In this document: in pieces, positions 29,108 to 37,749 of the stretch | How the letters are laid out: each line of letters starts with the position of its first letter | How positions within the stretch are numbered: position 1 is the first letter of the stretch | Source of the DNA: Mucilaginibacter myungsuensis | GTDB lineage: Bacteria; Bacteroidota; Bacteroidia; Sphingobacteriales; Sphingobacteriaceae | Assembly (NCBI RefSeq): GCF_015222005.1 | Contig: NZ_JADFFL010000002.1 | Span: 558,001-622,000, forward strand | Direction: 5' to 3' | DNA: 64,000 bases | Position numbers and translations under genes: made by a program | Notes under the pieces: model-generated | What the model was told of the DNA's origin: nothing | Seen by the model: the letters and a program-made list of their open reading frames with translations, nothing else | Databases searched by the model: none

Positions 29108-30880
29108 TTACGGCAGATCCGCCCCCTCGGGCGCGAATTTCTCACCGATCTGCTGACGCCACATGGCGTAGTATAAACCTTTTTGTTGCAAGAGATCCAT
29201 GTGCCTGCCCGATTCGATGATGCGGCCTTTTTCCAGCACGTAGATGGTGTCCGAATGCATAATGGTGGACAAACGGTGCGCGATCAGGATGGTGATGTGA
29301 TCTTGTTTGTCTGATACATCTTTGATGGTCTCGGTGATCTCTTCTTCGGTGATCGAATCCAGCGACGAGGTAGCCTCATCGAACACCAAAATATCCGGGC
29401 GGCGCAACAAAGCACGGGCGATAGACAAACGCTGTTTTTCGCCGCCTGATACCTTTACGCCACCTTCACCAATAACGGTATCCAAGCCGTTAGATGCGCG
29501 GGCCAGTAAACTTTGACAGGCGGCACGGTGCATCGCGTTAAGGCACTCTTCATCCGTAGCATTCGGGCGAACGAATAATAAGTTCTCCCGTATCGTACCA
29601 GAGAATAGTTGGGTATCCTGCGTAACAAAGCCTACGCGTTCGCGCAGTTGGTCCAAATCTATCTCTTTACTCGCAACTCCGTTGTAGGCAATATCGCCCT
29701 CTATGGGTTGATACAAGCCAACTAATAATTTAACTAACGTTGTTTTCCCTGAACCCGAAGGGCCAACAAAAGCGATGGTCTCGCCGCTGCTCACTTCAAA
29801 ACCGATATGGTTTAGCGCGTTGCGATTAGCGGTCAGGTGCTTAAAGCTCACATCGTTAAACGCCAGTTTTTGTATACGTTCGATCAATACCGGTTTGGCA
29901 GGTTTTGGGTCGATAGGAGTATTAATGATCCGCTCGAAATTACCCAGCGATACCTGCGCTTCGCGCCATGATTGGATCACGTTACCCAACTCCTGCAAGG
30001 GATTGAATAGGAAGAATGAATAGAACAGGAACTGAAAGTAACTACCCGGCGTTAAAGTATCTTTAAAGATCAGCATCAGCAAGATCACCACCATAATAGA
30101 GCGTACCAGGTTAACCGTAGTGCCCTGTATAAAACTCATACTGCGCACGTATTTTACTTTTTTTAACTCCAGTTCCAGTATTTTGTATGTGGTCTTGTTC
30201 AGGCGCTCTATCTCCTGATCGGCCAAGCCAAGGCTCTTTACTAACTCGATATTTCTTAACGATTCGGTAGTCGACCCGGCCAGCGCTGTGGTCTCGCCAA
30301 CGATACTTTTTTGGATCTTTTTGATCCGCTTGCTCAGTGCTGAACTCACGATAGCAATTACCGGTATCGCTGCAAAATAAACCAGCGTTACCTTATAACT
30401 AACCGCCAGCGAGTACACGATCACGAACACCATCCCCACCAACGACACAAATAACACGCTGATGAACGAGGTGATGAACTTCTCGCTATCGGTACGCACT
30501 TTTTGTAGCACACCTAAGGTTTCGCCACTGCGTTGGTCCTCAAAAACCTGGTAAGGTAATTTTAAAGAGTGCTTTAAGCCATCGCTATACATCTGTGCGC
30601 CGGTCTTAAGCACAATGATATTGGTAAAGTAATCCTGAAAGTTCTTAGCTATCCTGGATACCATGGCAGCGCCAACGGCCAGGCCCACCAGTTTTAACGA
30701 ACCGTAAAAACGGTAATCGAAACTATGCGGCAAGCCATCCTGCGGGACGATGTACTTGTCCATAATATCCTTGGTGATCCAAGGGTCAAGCAGCGAGAAG
30801 CCTATGTTGATAGCGGCAAGCAGCAAGGCCAGGGCCACCGTCCACTTGTGCTTTTTTAAATATTCTAATAAAATTTTCAT
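29108..30880 (-). CDS. ABC transporter, fused permease and ATPase (MsbA/MDR type)
   Basis: 590 aa from the ATG at 30880 (MKILLEYLKKHKWTVALALL). The N-terminal half is a six-helix ABC exporter membrane domain. The ATPase half has Walker A GPSGSGKTT (near residue 380), Q-loop FVTQDTQLFSG, signature VSGGEKQRLSIARALLRRP, Walker B ILVFDEATSSLD and the switch His in LIAHRLSTI. The first signature residue is Val instead of Leu. It works as a homodimer, exporting a lipid or drug; the substrate is not evident. The gene lies downstream of frr with its own -7 box (30902-30909), which partly overlaps the frr terminator. Confidence 0.93.
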   Translation of the reverse strand: MKILLEYLKKHKWTVALALLLAAINIGFSLLDPWITKDIMDKYIVPQDGLPHSFDYRFYGSLKLVGLAVGAAMVSRIAKNFQDYFTNIIVLKTGAQMYSDGLKHSLKLPYQVFEDQRSGETLGVLQKVRTDSEKFITSFISVLFVSLVGMVFVIVYSLAVSYKVTLVYFAAIPVIAIVSSALSKRIKKIQKSIVGETTALAGSTTESLRNIELVKSLGLADQEIERLNKTTYKILELELKKVKYVRSMSFIQGTTVNLVRSIMVVILLMLIFKDTLTPGSYFQFLFYSFFLFNPLQELGNVIQSWREAQVSLGNFERIINTPIDPKPAKPVLIERIQKLAFNDVSFKHLTANRNALNHIGFEVSSGETIAFVGPSGSGKTTLVKLLVGLYQPIEGDIAYNGVASKEIDLDQLRERVGFVTQDTQLFSGTIRENLLFVRPNATDEECLNAMHRAACQSLLARASNGLDTVIGEGGVKVSGGEKQRLSIARALLRRPDILVFDEATSSLDSITEEEITETIKDVSDKQDHITILIAHRLSTIMHSDTIYVLEKGRIIESGRHMDLLQQKGLYYAMWRQQIGEKFAPEGADLP

Positions 30881-30901
30881 ATATCCACGTGTGAGAGGGC
30901 G

Positions 30902-30909
30902 CAAAAATA
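30902..30909 (-). promoter_or_regulatory. -7 box of the ABC exporter gene
   Basis: TATTTTTG on the minus strand, 21 nt upstream of the ATG. A TTTG sits 16 nt further upstream inside the frr terminator hairpin, closer than the ideal spacing. Confidence 0.5.
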
Positions 30910-30944
30910 AAAAAAGGGAATGGCACAAAATGCGCATTCCCTTT
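30909..30944 (-). terminator. Rho-independent terminator of frr
   Basis: On the minus strand AAAGGGAATG pairs with CATTCCCTTT (10 bp) and a T run follows. It lies 20 nt after the frr stop. Confidence 0.9.
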
Positions 30945-30964
30945 AATTTGACATTGTATGTATC

Positions 30965-31528
30965 TTATACGGTCATGATATCTTTTTCTTTGGCTTCCAT
31001 CAGCTTGTCAACCTTAACAATGTAGCCGTCAACCAGTTTCTGCACTTCAGCTTCGCCGGTCTTCATTTCGTCTTCAGATACGCCTTCTGTTTTCAGCTTA
31101 CGGATCTTGTCGTTAATATCCTTACGGATGTTACGTACAGCGATCTTGCCATTTTCGGCTTCGCCTTTAGCTTTCTTCACCAGATCGCGGCGGCGCTCCT
31201 CTGTCAATGGCGGCACGTTGATGCGGATAATGATACCATCATTTTGTGGGTTAACACCAAGATTAGCTTCCATAATGGCTTTCTCGATCGCGCCAAGCAA
31301 GTTTTTTTCCCAAGGCTGGATAACGATGGTCTTAGCATCGGGGGTATTGATAGCACCTACCTGACTTATTGGTGTAGGCGTACCGTAATAATCAACCACA
31401 ACACCATCAAACATAGCAGGATTGGCCTTACCGGCACGTATCTTACCTAATTCGTTATCGCAGTGTTCTACCGCTTTTTCCATCGAGGCCTTCGCGTCGG
31501 CCAGCTGTTTTTTTACGAGTTCGCTCAT
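30965..31528 (-). CDS. frr: Ribosome recycling factor
   Basis: 187 aa, full length. RRF splits post-termination ribosomes together with EF-G. Family blocks: KIRAGKANPAMFDGVVVDYYGTPTPISQVG, here read as one stretch near residues 30-58; IQPWEKNLLGAIEKAI; NDGIIIRINVPPLTEERR; and the C-terminal coiled helix with VRNIRKDINDKIRKL. It is flanked by its own -7 box (31545-31552) and terminator. No pyrH is next to it in this window. Confidence 0.97.
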   Translation of the reverse strand: MSELVKKQLADAKASMEKAVEHCDNELGKIRAGKANPAMFDGVVVDYYGTPTPISQVGAINTPDAKTIVIQPWEKNLLGAIEKAIMEANLGVNPQNDGIIIRINVPPLTEERRRDLVKKAKGEAENGKIAVRNIRKDINDKIRKLKTEGVSEDEMKTGEAEVQKLVDGYIVKVDKLMEAKEKDIMTV

Positions 31529-31544
31529 TGGGAGTTAATTTGTG

Positions 31545-31552
31545 CAAAAATA
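31545..31552 (-). promoter_or_regulatory. -7 box of frr
   Basis: TATTTTTG on the minus strand, 16 nt upstream of the ATG, an exact TAnnTTTG match. Confidence 0.55.
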
Positions 31553-31568
31553 GTAAAAAAGGGGAAAG

Positions 31569-31697
31569 AGCGAAAAGGTAAAAGGTTAAAGGTGAAAGGT
31601 TGTTTGTGAAGGAAAAAAGTTGAAGGTTTGAGTTACGGGCTCATCTGTCAAAACAAAACCTTTTACCTTTCTCCTTTAACCTTTCACCTCCCAGCTC
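31569..31697. repeat. Inverted repeat AAGGTAAAAGGTTAAAGGTG family
   Basis: The left arm (GAGCGAAAAGGTAAAAGGTT at its start) and the right arm (CCTTTAACCTTTCACCTCCC near its end) are imperfect inverse copies separated by about 60 nt. One arm occurs alone at 15515-15545. Confidence 0.75.
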
Positions 31698-31768
31698 ACA
31701 TCTGCATAAATTGATAAACCACCTGATGCTGATGGCGTAGATAAGCGTTGACCGCTTTTCGGAATAGT

Positions 31769-32278
31769 TTACTCGCCATGGTGTTGCGATGTTAATTTAT
31801 CAACCTCATAACCTTTGGCTTTACAGCGTCCAACGATCTCGTCATGCAGCTTTTTATCTATCGCTGGCTTGCGCGACATGATGAAAAGGAACTTATGCTC
31901 GGGGTGGCCCACCACTACGTACGAATAATCGTCGGCCAGTTCGATCACCCAGTAGTCCACTTTAAATGGCCAAAGGAATTGGGCGTGCATTTCGCCGTCG
32001 GTGTCGCCATCGGTAAACAGTTTGCTGTTGTAGGTACTCGACTTTTGCTCCTCGCCCTTTTTGCAGGCGGTGAACACTTTGTAATAGCCATCTCTGGTAA
32101 GCGTGTATGCGGTGGTAGTTTCGCGGCTACCCTTATCGTACATGGTGGGGATAGAATAAAGCGAATACCACTTGCCGGCAAAACGGTCAAGGTCCACCTT
32201 GTCTACAGGTTTGTTGACCGGCGCGGTCAAGATCATGTAGGCCATAATTAGCGTTAAACCAATTGCTTTCATGCTCAT
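31769..32278 (-). CDS. Lipocalin (Blc/apolipoprotein D type)
   Basis: 169 aa with a hydrophobic N-terminal signal (about residues 4-18). No lipobox cysteine is present, unlike Blc of E. coli. The lipocalin motif is DRFAGKWYSLYSIP (the GxW hallmark), with the second conserved region YSYVVVGHPEHKFLFIMSR and a C-terminal helix KKLHDEIVGRCKAKGYE. It probably binds lysophospholipids or other lipids in the periplasm. ATG codons at 32278 and 32272 are both possible starts. Confidence 0.88.
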   Translation of the reverse strand: MSMKAIGLTLIMAYMILTAPVNKPVDKVDLDRFAGKWYSLYSIPTMYDKGSRETTTAYTLTRDGYYKVFTACKKGEEQKSSTYNSKLFTDGDTDGEMHAQFLWPFKVDYWVIELADDYSYVVVGHPEHKFLFIMSRKPAIDKKLHDEIVGRCKAKGYEVDKLTSQHHGE

Positions 32279-32444
32279 ACTAACGAGTTTTATTTACCGC
32301 TGGATGTGCTTGCGCTATCGGGAATACTCCATTCATGCGTAAATTACTCGTTTAAGTGATCGGTGGTTACCAATTGCCGCCTTGCGCCACGCGCCAAACT
32401 GTTTTGCCCAATTGTTAAAATATTGACACATAATTACTAATGGC

Positions 32445-32474
32445 TTGATTTTTGACACGCTATTAATATATTTG
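32445..32474 (+). promoter_or_regulatory. Promoter of apaG
   Basis: TTG (32445-32447), a 19-nt spacer and TATATTTG (32467-32474); the ATG is 22 nt downstream. Confidence 0.65.
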
Positions 32475-32496
32475 ACCCAAACAGGCCCTTTTTATC

Positions 32497-32883
32497 ATGG
32501 TGACCACAATAACAGAAGGTGTAAAGATCACAGTAGAGACCCAGTATCAGCCTGAGTACTCTAACCCTGCTAATGAGCATTTTATGTTCGCGTACCGTAT
32601 CAGCATCGAGAACGTAGGCAACTATGCGGTGCAATTGATGCGCCGCCATTGGCATATTTTTGACAGCAACAGCACCCACCGCGAGGTAGAGGGCGAGGGC
32701 GTGGTAGGCGTTCAGCCGATCATCGAACCCGGCCAAAGTCACGAATATATATCGGGCTGTAACCTTAAAACCGACATGGGTAGCATGAAGGGCGAATATC
32801 AAATGGTACGCCTGATGGATAATTCTGTGTTCGACGTAGCCATACCGGAGTTTTATCTGGTAGCGTCGTATAAGTTGAACTGA
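32497..32883 (+). CDS. apaG: ApaG family protein
   Basis: 128 aa, the full length of ApaG. The fibronectin-III-like fold is recognisable by FMFAYRISIENVGNYAVQLMRRHWHIFDS, split here over residues 29-57, then GVVGVQPIIEPGQSHEYISGC and GSMKGEYQMV. The biochemical role of bacterial ApaG is not settled; it was linked to cobalt/magnesium resistance and Ap4A metabolism by its operon in enterobacteria. Here it stands alone with its own promoter. Confidence 0.93.
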   Translation: MVTTITEGVKITVETQYQPEYSNPANEHFMFAYRISIENVGNYAVQLMRRHWHIFDSNSTHREVEGEGVVGVQPIIEPGQSHEYISGCNLKTDMGSMKGEYQMVRLMDNSVFDVAIPEFYLVASYKLN

Positions 32884-33015
32884 GGCCGCTGGCTCTTTTC
32901 GGTTGCTATGATCTAGTTGATGCCGCTGACCTTTGAGCGGTGAACCTTCTTGCTCATTGTAATATCCACGAGTGAGATTATTTTGCTCACTAAGTGGGAA
33001 TGTTCCTTACTCTAT

Positions 33016-34308
33016 TTACACCTTCTGCCCCGCCGCCGAATAATATTTTAAACTGATCAGATCATTAGGTATCGGTCGGCTATTCCATTTGTGATGGATG
33101 GCTAAAGCCGTACCCATGGCGGTGGCTTGTGCCATCGAGGCTGCGTAGACCTCAATATCCGGGAAAGCCGCTGCCAGCAGGTGCATAAACACCGAGTTCT
33201 TCCCGAAGCCACCGTCTACAAATATCCGTTTTACCGGGGCATTCTTTAACACGTAACCGGTCGATATCTTTTGCTTAGCGATCAGGTTTTTCACCAGATC
33301 GTAGTAGGCTTTAACGTCATCCTCCTGCGGGTTATCATCATAGGCCAGGTTACGGTACTTTATGGTATTCTGCCCGTACTTTTCGGCGATTTGCTTAATG
33401 CCCTGATCATATTCGTGCCCGCTAAATAAGCGCGACGCTTTTACCGGTTTGCCTTTGTATTGAATATAGTTGAGGCAATCGGCGGCTAATTCCTCGGCTG
33501 TCAAGGGCGACTGATCGAAAGGGTTCAAGCTGATCGACCAGGTACCTGTCGATAATAAAATAAATGGCTCGTTAAAGCTTGCCAGATACGGGATCAGCGC
33601 GGCCGAACTATCGTGCAGGCCAATGCCAACCTTATAATGCTTATTGCTGATCACCGGCGACGACACATGATCTGCCGGGACCACCGGGGCGAAGATATCC
33701 GCAATACCTTCTTTCTTCACCCAATCGTGGTAATCATTCTTCTCAAAGTCCCAAAGCGCAGTATGGCAGCCGATGCTGGTCATGTCCGAAACTTCCTCGC
33801 CACTTACCAGATAACTTAGGTATTGTGGCAGATGCAGCGCGTGTTTTATCTTTTTAAAAAGCTCAGGCTTTTGATGTTTGATGCGATACAATTGCAGGCC
33901 CGAATTCAAACTCTCCAAAGCAGGCGATGCTGTTTCAAAAGCCACTTGAGCTTCATCACCGTAGGTATCATAAAATTGCTTCTTGATATCTTCCGGATAA
34001 GGCTTTAGATAATTATACAGCGGGGCGATCGCTTTACCGTTCTCATCCAAGTATACAAAACTCGCCCCATAGGCCGAAAAATTGACCGCCTTAATATCAA
34101 ACTCCTTTAAGCGCCCCACCTCTGCCAGCGAGTCGTAAACCGAAAGCCGCAAGGCCTCCAGGTTCTCACAGGCAAAACCGTCCTCGTCTACGGTCTCGTT
34201 AAAACGGGCGCTACGCTCAAAAACAATGTGATAGCTTTCGTCAAACAGGAAAAGCTTTTTATTGGTTTTGCCAACGTCAAAAACGGCTATAACTGGTATA
34301 GGTGCCAT
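33016..34308 (-). CDS. rhaB: L-rhamnulokinase-like FGGY carbohydrate kinase
   Basis: 430 aa. FGGY kinases have two actin-like domains. Here the first phosphate loop is FDVGKTNKKLFLFD (residues 9-22), the N-domain has NFSAYGASFVYLD, and the C-domain has STGTWSISLNPFD and FVDGGFGKNSVFMHLLAAAFP. It is last in the operon of rhamnosidase, RhaT, RhaEW and RhaI, 8 nt after rhaI, so the substrate is inferred to be L-rhamnulose, giving rhamnulose 1-phosphate. Sequence alone would not exclude L-fuculose or D-xylulose. Confidence 0.85.
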   Translation of the reverse strand: MAPIPVIAVFDVGKTNKKLFLFDESYHIVFERSARFNETVDEDGFACENLEALRLSVYDSLAEVGRLKEFDIKAVNFSAYGASFVYLDENGKAIAPLYNYLKPYPEDIKKQFYDTYGDEAQVAFETASPALESLNSGLQLYRIKHQKPELFKKIKHALHLPQYLSYLVSGEEVSDMTSIGCHTALWDFEKNDYHDWVKKEGIADIFAPVVPADHVSSPVISNKHYKVGIGLHDSSAALIPYLASFNEPFILLSTGTWSISLNPFDQSPLTAEELAADCLNYIQYKGKPVKASRLFSGHEYDQGIKQIAEKYGQNTIKYRNLAYDDNPQEDDVKAYYDLVKNLIAKQKISTGYVLKNAPVKRIFVDGGFGKNSVFMHLLAAAFPDIEVYAASMAQATAMGTALAIHHKWNSRPIPNDLISLKYYSAAGQKV

Positions 34309-34316
34309 GCAGAAAA

Positions 34317-35585
34317 TTATAGTCCTGTAGCCACGGTCTTCTCCCCGCGCTGCTTAATTAAACCTGCACGCACTTCCTGCTCCCTGAACGCCTTGATCGG
34401 ATCCAGCGCGCCACCCTCACGTAAACGCGCCTCTGCGATCAGTGGGCGAACATCTGTGCGGTAAGCAGCTTGTAATACCTCCTGTGCTTTAGCTACGTCG
34501 TTGCCCTGTTGAGCAGCCGCCAAGGCAGCAGTATCTACTAACAATGCTTGCGCGTAAGCGATCTTAATGGCTTCTACAGATTGCAACAGATCCTCTATCG
34601 GGTCTTTTACGTTGTGCGATGCATCTATCATCCAGCCAATTCCGGTAGCGTGGTTCAGTCCACGGGCATCCATACCTTCAACCAGTTCATTAAAGATCAG
34701 GAACAATTGGTAGGGATTGATGCTGCCGACGGTAAGGTCGTCATCACCGTATTTAGAATCGTTGAAATGGAAACCGGCCAGTTTCTCTTCCATCAGCAGT
34801 AGGGAAACGATCTGCTCGATATTGGTATTAGGCAGGTGATGACCAAGATCTACCAGCGTTAACGCTTTCTTGCCTAATTTGGATGCCAGCAAATGCGATT
34901 GCCCCCAATCACCAATGGTGGTGGAGTAAAAATTAGGTTCGAATGGTTTGTACTCGATCCATACTTTCCAATCATCCGGCAGGGCCTCGTATATCTCCTG
35001 CAAACTCTCCAAAGTATTTTGGAATGCCTTACGGAAATTCAGCTGTCCCGGGAAGTTAGAACCATCCGACAACCAAACCGATAGGGCGTTAGAACCTAAT
35101 TCCACTCCGTATTTAATTACCTCAATGTTATGCTCGACCGCCTGCTTGCGCACGGCTTTATCTGAATGGTGCAGCGAACCGTACTTGTAACTCAAAGACG
35201 CATCCTTTTGGTCTTGGAATGTATTAGAGTTCACGGCGTCAAAACGCAAACCATAGTGTTTAGCCTCAGCTTTTATAGCGTCTGCATCCTTTGGGATATC
35301 CCAAGGGATGTGCAGCGATATCGAATTGCTCGACCTGTTCAGCGCATGGATCATGCCCACATCGGCTATCTTCTCTTCCAGGCTGCGAGGCTCGCCGCCG
35401 CCGCTGAAACGGCCAAAGCGCGTACCCCCGGTACCCAAAGCCCAGCTCGGTATAGCGATGTTGAAAGCCTGCAGTTTTTGCATCACCCCATCCAGATCCT
35501 TTACATCCTCGGCTACAAAATCGAACCGGCGCTGGTGCGCTTTAATATGCTGATGATTGTGCTCGTCAATTTTATGCTGTTCCAT
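34317..35585 (-). CDS. rhaI: L-rhamnose isomerase, RhaI type
   Basis: 422 aa, TIM-barrel sugar isomerase of the RhaI (Pseudomonas stutzeri-like) type, not the E. coli RhaA type. It converts L-rhamnose to L-rhamnulose with divalent metal. The metal-ligand regions are visible in order: WIEYKPFEP (Glu), LVDLGHHLP (Asp), GFHFNDSKYGDDDL (His and Asp) and GWMIDASHNVKDP (Asp). The N-terminus carries SWALGTGGTRFGRF. It is preceded by rhaEW (14 nt gap) and followed by rhaB (8 nt gap). Confidence 0.92.
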   Translation of the reverse strand: MEQHKIDEHNHQHIKAHQRRFDFVAEDVKDLDGVMQKLQAFNIAIPSWALGTGGTRFGRFSGGGEPRSLEEKIADVGMIHALNRSSNSISLHIPWDIPKDADAIKAEAKHYGLRFDAVNSNTFQDQKDASLSYKYGSLHHSDKAVRKQAVEHNIEVIKYGVELGSNALSVWLSDGSNFPGQLNFRKAFQNTLESLQEIYEALPDDWKVWIEYKPFEPNFYSTTIGDWGQSHLLASKLGKKALTLVDLGHHLPNTNIEQIVSLLLMEEKLAGFHFNDSKYGDDDLTVGSINPYQLFLIFNELVEGMDARGLNHATGIGWMIDASHNVKDPIEDLLQSVEAIKIAYAQALLVDTAALAAAQQGNDVAKAQEVLQAAYRTDVRPLIAEARLREGGALDPIKAFREQEVRAGLIKQRGEKTVATGL

Positions 35586-35599
35586 AGTTATAGCTCTTT

Positions 35600-37720
35600 T
35601 TAGCGTACAAAGGCCGCCGCAACGCCGCCGTCAACATTTAACACATTCCCTGTCGATTTACTTAACAAGCCACCCGCAAAAGCGAAGCAGGCGTTAGCGA
35701 TATCCACAGGCAGGATAACCTCGTTCAGCAAGGTACGTTTGGCGTAGTAAGCAGGCAATTCCTCAACGGTAACACCATACGCTTTAGCACGGCCCTCGGC
35801 CCAGCCACCGGCCCATATGTTGCTGTCACTGATCACCGCGTCGGGGTTAACCACATTTACTCGGATCTTATCCGGGCCTAATTCTGCCGCGTTCAATCGG
35901 CTCAGGTGTAACTGTGCCGCTTTGGCGCTCCCGTAACCGGCATTGTTAGGGCCGCTTACTAAAGCATTTTTGCTTACGATGTTGATGATATCGCCACCGA
36001 TATCTTGTTTCTTCATCACGGCTGTAGCCGCTTGGGTCACCAAAAATTGGCCTTTTACCAATACATCATATAACAGGTCCCAATCTTTTTCGGCATGGTC
36101 GGCTATGGTTTTAGAGATAGACAGACCTGCGTTATTCACGATCAGATCCACACCGCCAAAGGCTAAAGTAGCTGTAGCAACAGCATCGGCGATCTGGTCG
36201 GCCTTGGTCACATCTAATACGACCGTGGTATAGGCATCTTTACCAAATAATTTCTTGAACTCTTCGCCGGCACCTTCCAGGCGTTCCGCATTCATATCGT
36301 TCAGCACCACTACGGCACCTTCTTCGGCAAATTTTTTGGCGATAGCTTTACCAATGCCGCCGGCGCTGCCGGTAACTAAAGCAACGCGACCTGTTAAGGC
36401 TTTAGGCTTAGGCATACGTTGTAGCTTAGCCTCTTCCAGCAACCAGTATTCGATATTGAATGCTTCCTGATGCGGCAGCGAGGTGTAATCAGAGATCGCC
36501 TCGGCGCCCTTCATTACATTGATCGCATTGGTATAAAATTCGGCTGCCACACGGGCGGTCTGTTTATCTTTAGCAAAGGTGAACATACCCACACCCGGAT
36601 ACAAGATCACCACCGGGTTAGCATCGCGAATGGCCGGGCTATTCGGGTGTTTACAGGTTTCGTAATATTCGGTATACATGGCGCGGTAAGCCTCAAAAGC
36701 CGGGGTTAAGCGGGCTTTTAATGCTTCTACGTCACTCAGGTCCTCATCTTTGCCTAAGTCCAACACCAGCGGACTGATCTTGGTCCTTAAAAAGTGATCC
36801 GGGCAGCTGGTACCCATTGGTGCCAGGCGGGTCAGGTCATTTGAGTTGATGAACTCCAATACACGAGTGTCATCGGTAAAGTGGCCGATCATATTTTGTT
36901 TGGATGAACAGAAACCACGCAGGATAGGCGCTAAGGCTACCGCTTGTTTTTTGCGACCCTCCGCATCCAGACTTTCAATTTTAGCACCGCCGAAGACAGG
37001 GCCTTTTTTGCCGTAGTTCTGCTCCAGGTATTCGGCGCATTGCTCGATCACCTCTAAGGTGTTCACATAACTTTCGTAAGCCGTATCGCCCCAGGTGAAC
37101 AATCCGTGCGAACCTAACATGATGCCACGGATGCCCGGGTTAGCATCTAAACAAGCTTTTAATTGCAAGCCCAATTCAAAGCCCGGTTTTTGCCAATCAA
37201 CCCAACCAATAGTGCCTTTAAATAGGTCGGCAGTGATCTGCTTGCCATCTTTTGCTGCCGCTATGGCGATAGCCGCGTCCGGGTGCAGGTGATCGATATG
37301 TTTAAAAGGTAAAAATCCGTGCAAAGGTGTATCTATCGATGGCGCTTTTGAGGCCAGATCATAAATGGTATGGTTAAATAATTCCACCATCTCATCTTCG
37401 TGCTCTAAGCCGCGGTACACGTTCTTCAGGCTGCGTAAACGGTCTACATAAAGGGCGGCCAATCCGCTCTTCTTTAAGGTACCAATATCACCGCCGGATC
37501 CTTTGATCCACATCACTTCAAGTTCCTGACCGGTGAGCGGGTCTTTAGCCTGGGCTTTGCACGATGTATTGCCGCCACCGTAATTGGTGAGGCGCAGGTC
37601 GGCACCCAATAAGTTAGAGCGATATATCAACAGGGCTATCTCGTCGCCGGCCAGTTTAGCGGCTTCGGCGTCGTCCCATAAATAGCTTACGTGTTTAAAA
37701 TTTGTTTCCTTGATAGACAT
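35600..37720 (-). CDS. rhaEW: Bifunctional rhamnulose-1-phosphate aldolase / L-lactaldehyde dehydrogenase (RhaEW type)
   Basis: 706 aa fusion. Residues 1 to about 420 form a class II aldolase: NYGGGNTSCK, zinc histidines in HIDHLHPDAAIA and GSHGLFTWGD. Residues about 430-706 form a short-chain dehydrogenase: nucleotide loop VTGSAGGIGKAIAKKF, NNAGLS, catalytic GYGSAKAAQ. This fusion is known as RhaEW (RhaE aldolase plus RhaW dehydrogenase). It splits rhamnulose 1-phosphate into dihydroxyacetone phosphate and L-lactaldehyde and oxidises the latter to lactate, so one polypeptide finishes the pathway. It is in the middle of the rhamnose operon. Confidence 0.92.
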   Translation of the reverse strand: MSIKETNFKHVSYLWDDAEAAKLAGDEIALLIYRSNLLGADLRLTNYGGGNTSCKAQAKDPLTGQELEVMWIKGSGGDIGTLKKSGLAALYVDRLRSLKNVYRGLEHEDEMVELFNHTIYDLASKAPSIDTPLHGFLPFKHIDHLHPDAAIAIAAAKDGKQITADLFKGTIGWVDWQKPGFELGLQLKACLDANPGIRGIMLGSHGLFTWGDTAYESYVNTLEVIEQCAEYLEQNYGKKGPVFGGAKIESLDAEGRKKQAVALAPILRGFCSSKQNMIGHFTDDTRVLEFINSNDLTRLAPMGTSCPDHFLRTKISPLVLDLGKDEDLSDVEALKARLTPAFEAYRAMYTEYYETCKHPNSPAIRDANPVVILYPGVGMFTFAKDKQTARVAAEFYTNAINVMKGAEAISDYTSLPHQEAFNIEYWLLEEAKLQRMPKPKALTGRVALVTGSAGGIGKAIAKKFAEEGAVVVLNDMNAERLEGAGEEFKKLFGKDAYTTVVLDVTKADQIADAVATATLAFGGVDLIVNNAGLSISKTIADHAEKDWDLLYDVLVKGQFLVTQAATAVMKKQDIGGDIINIVSKNALVSGPNNAGYGSAKAAQLHLSRLNAAELGPDKIRVNVVNPDAVISDSNIWAGGWAEGRAKAYGVTVEELPAYYAKRTLLNEVILPVDIANACFAFAGGLLSKSTGNVLNVDGGVAAAFVR

Positions 37721-37749
37721 TGTATTACTGCTTTTGTATAGATCTGATG

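Noticed and set aside
32967..33001. Hairpin after the rhamnulokinase gene as terminator
   Set aside because: CCAC-TTA-GTGAG against CTCAC-TC-GTGG has an internal loop and no T run, so support is too weak.
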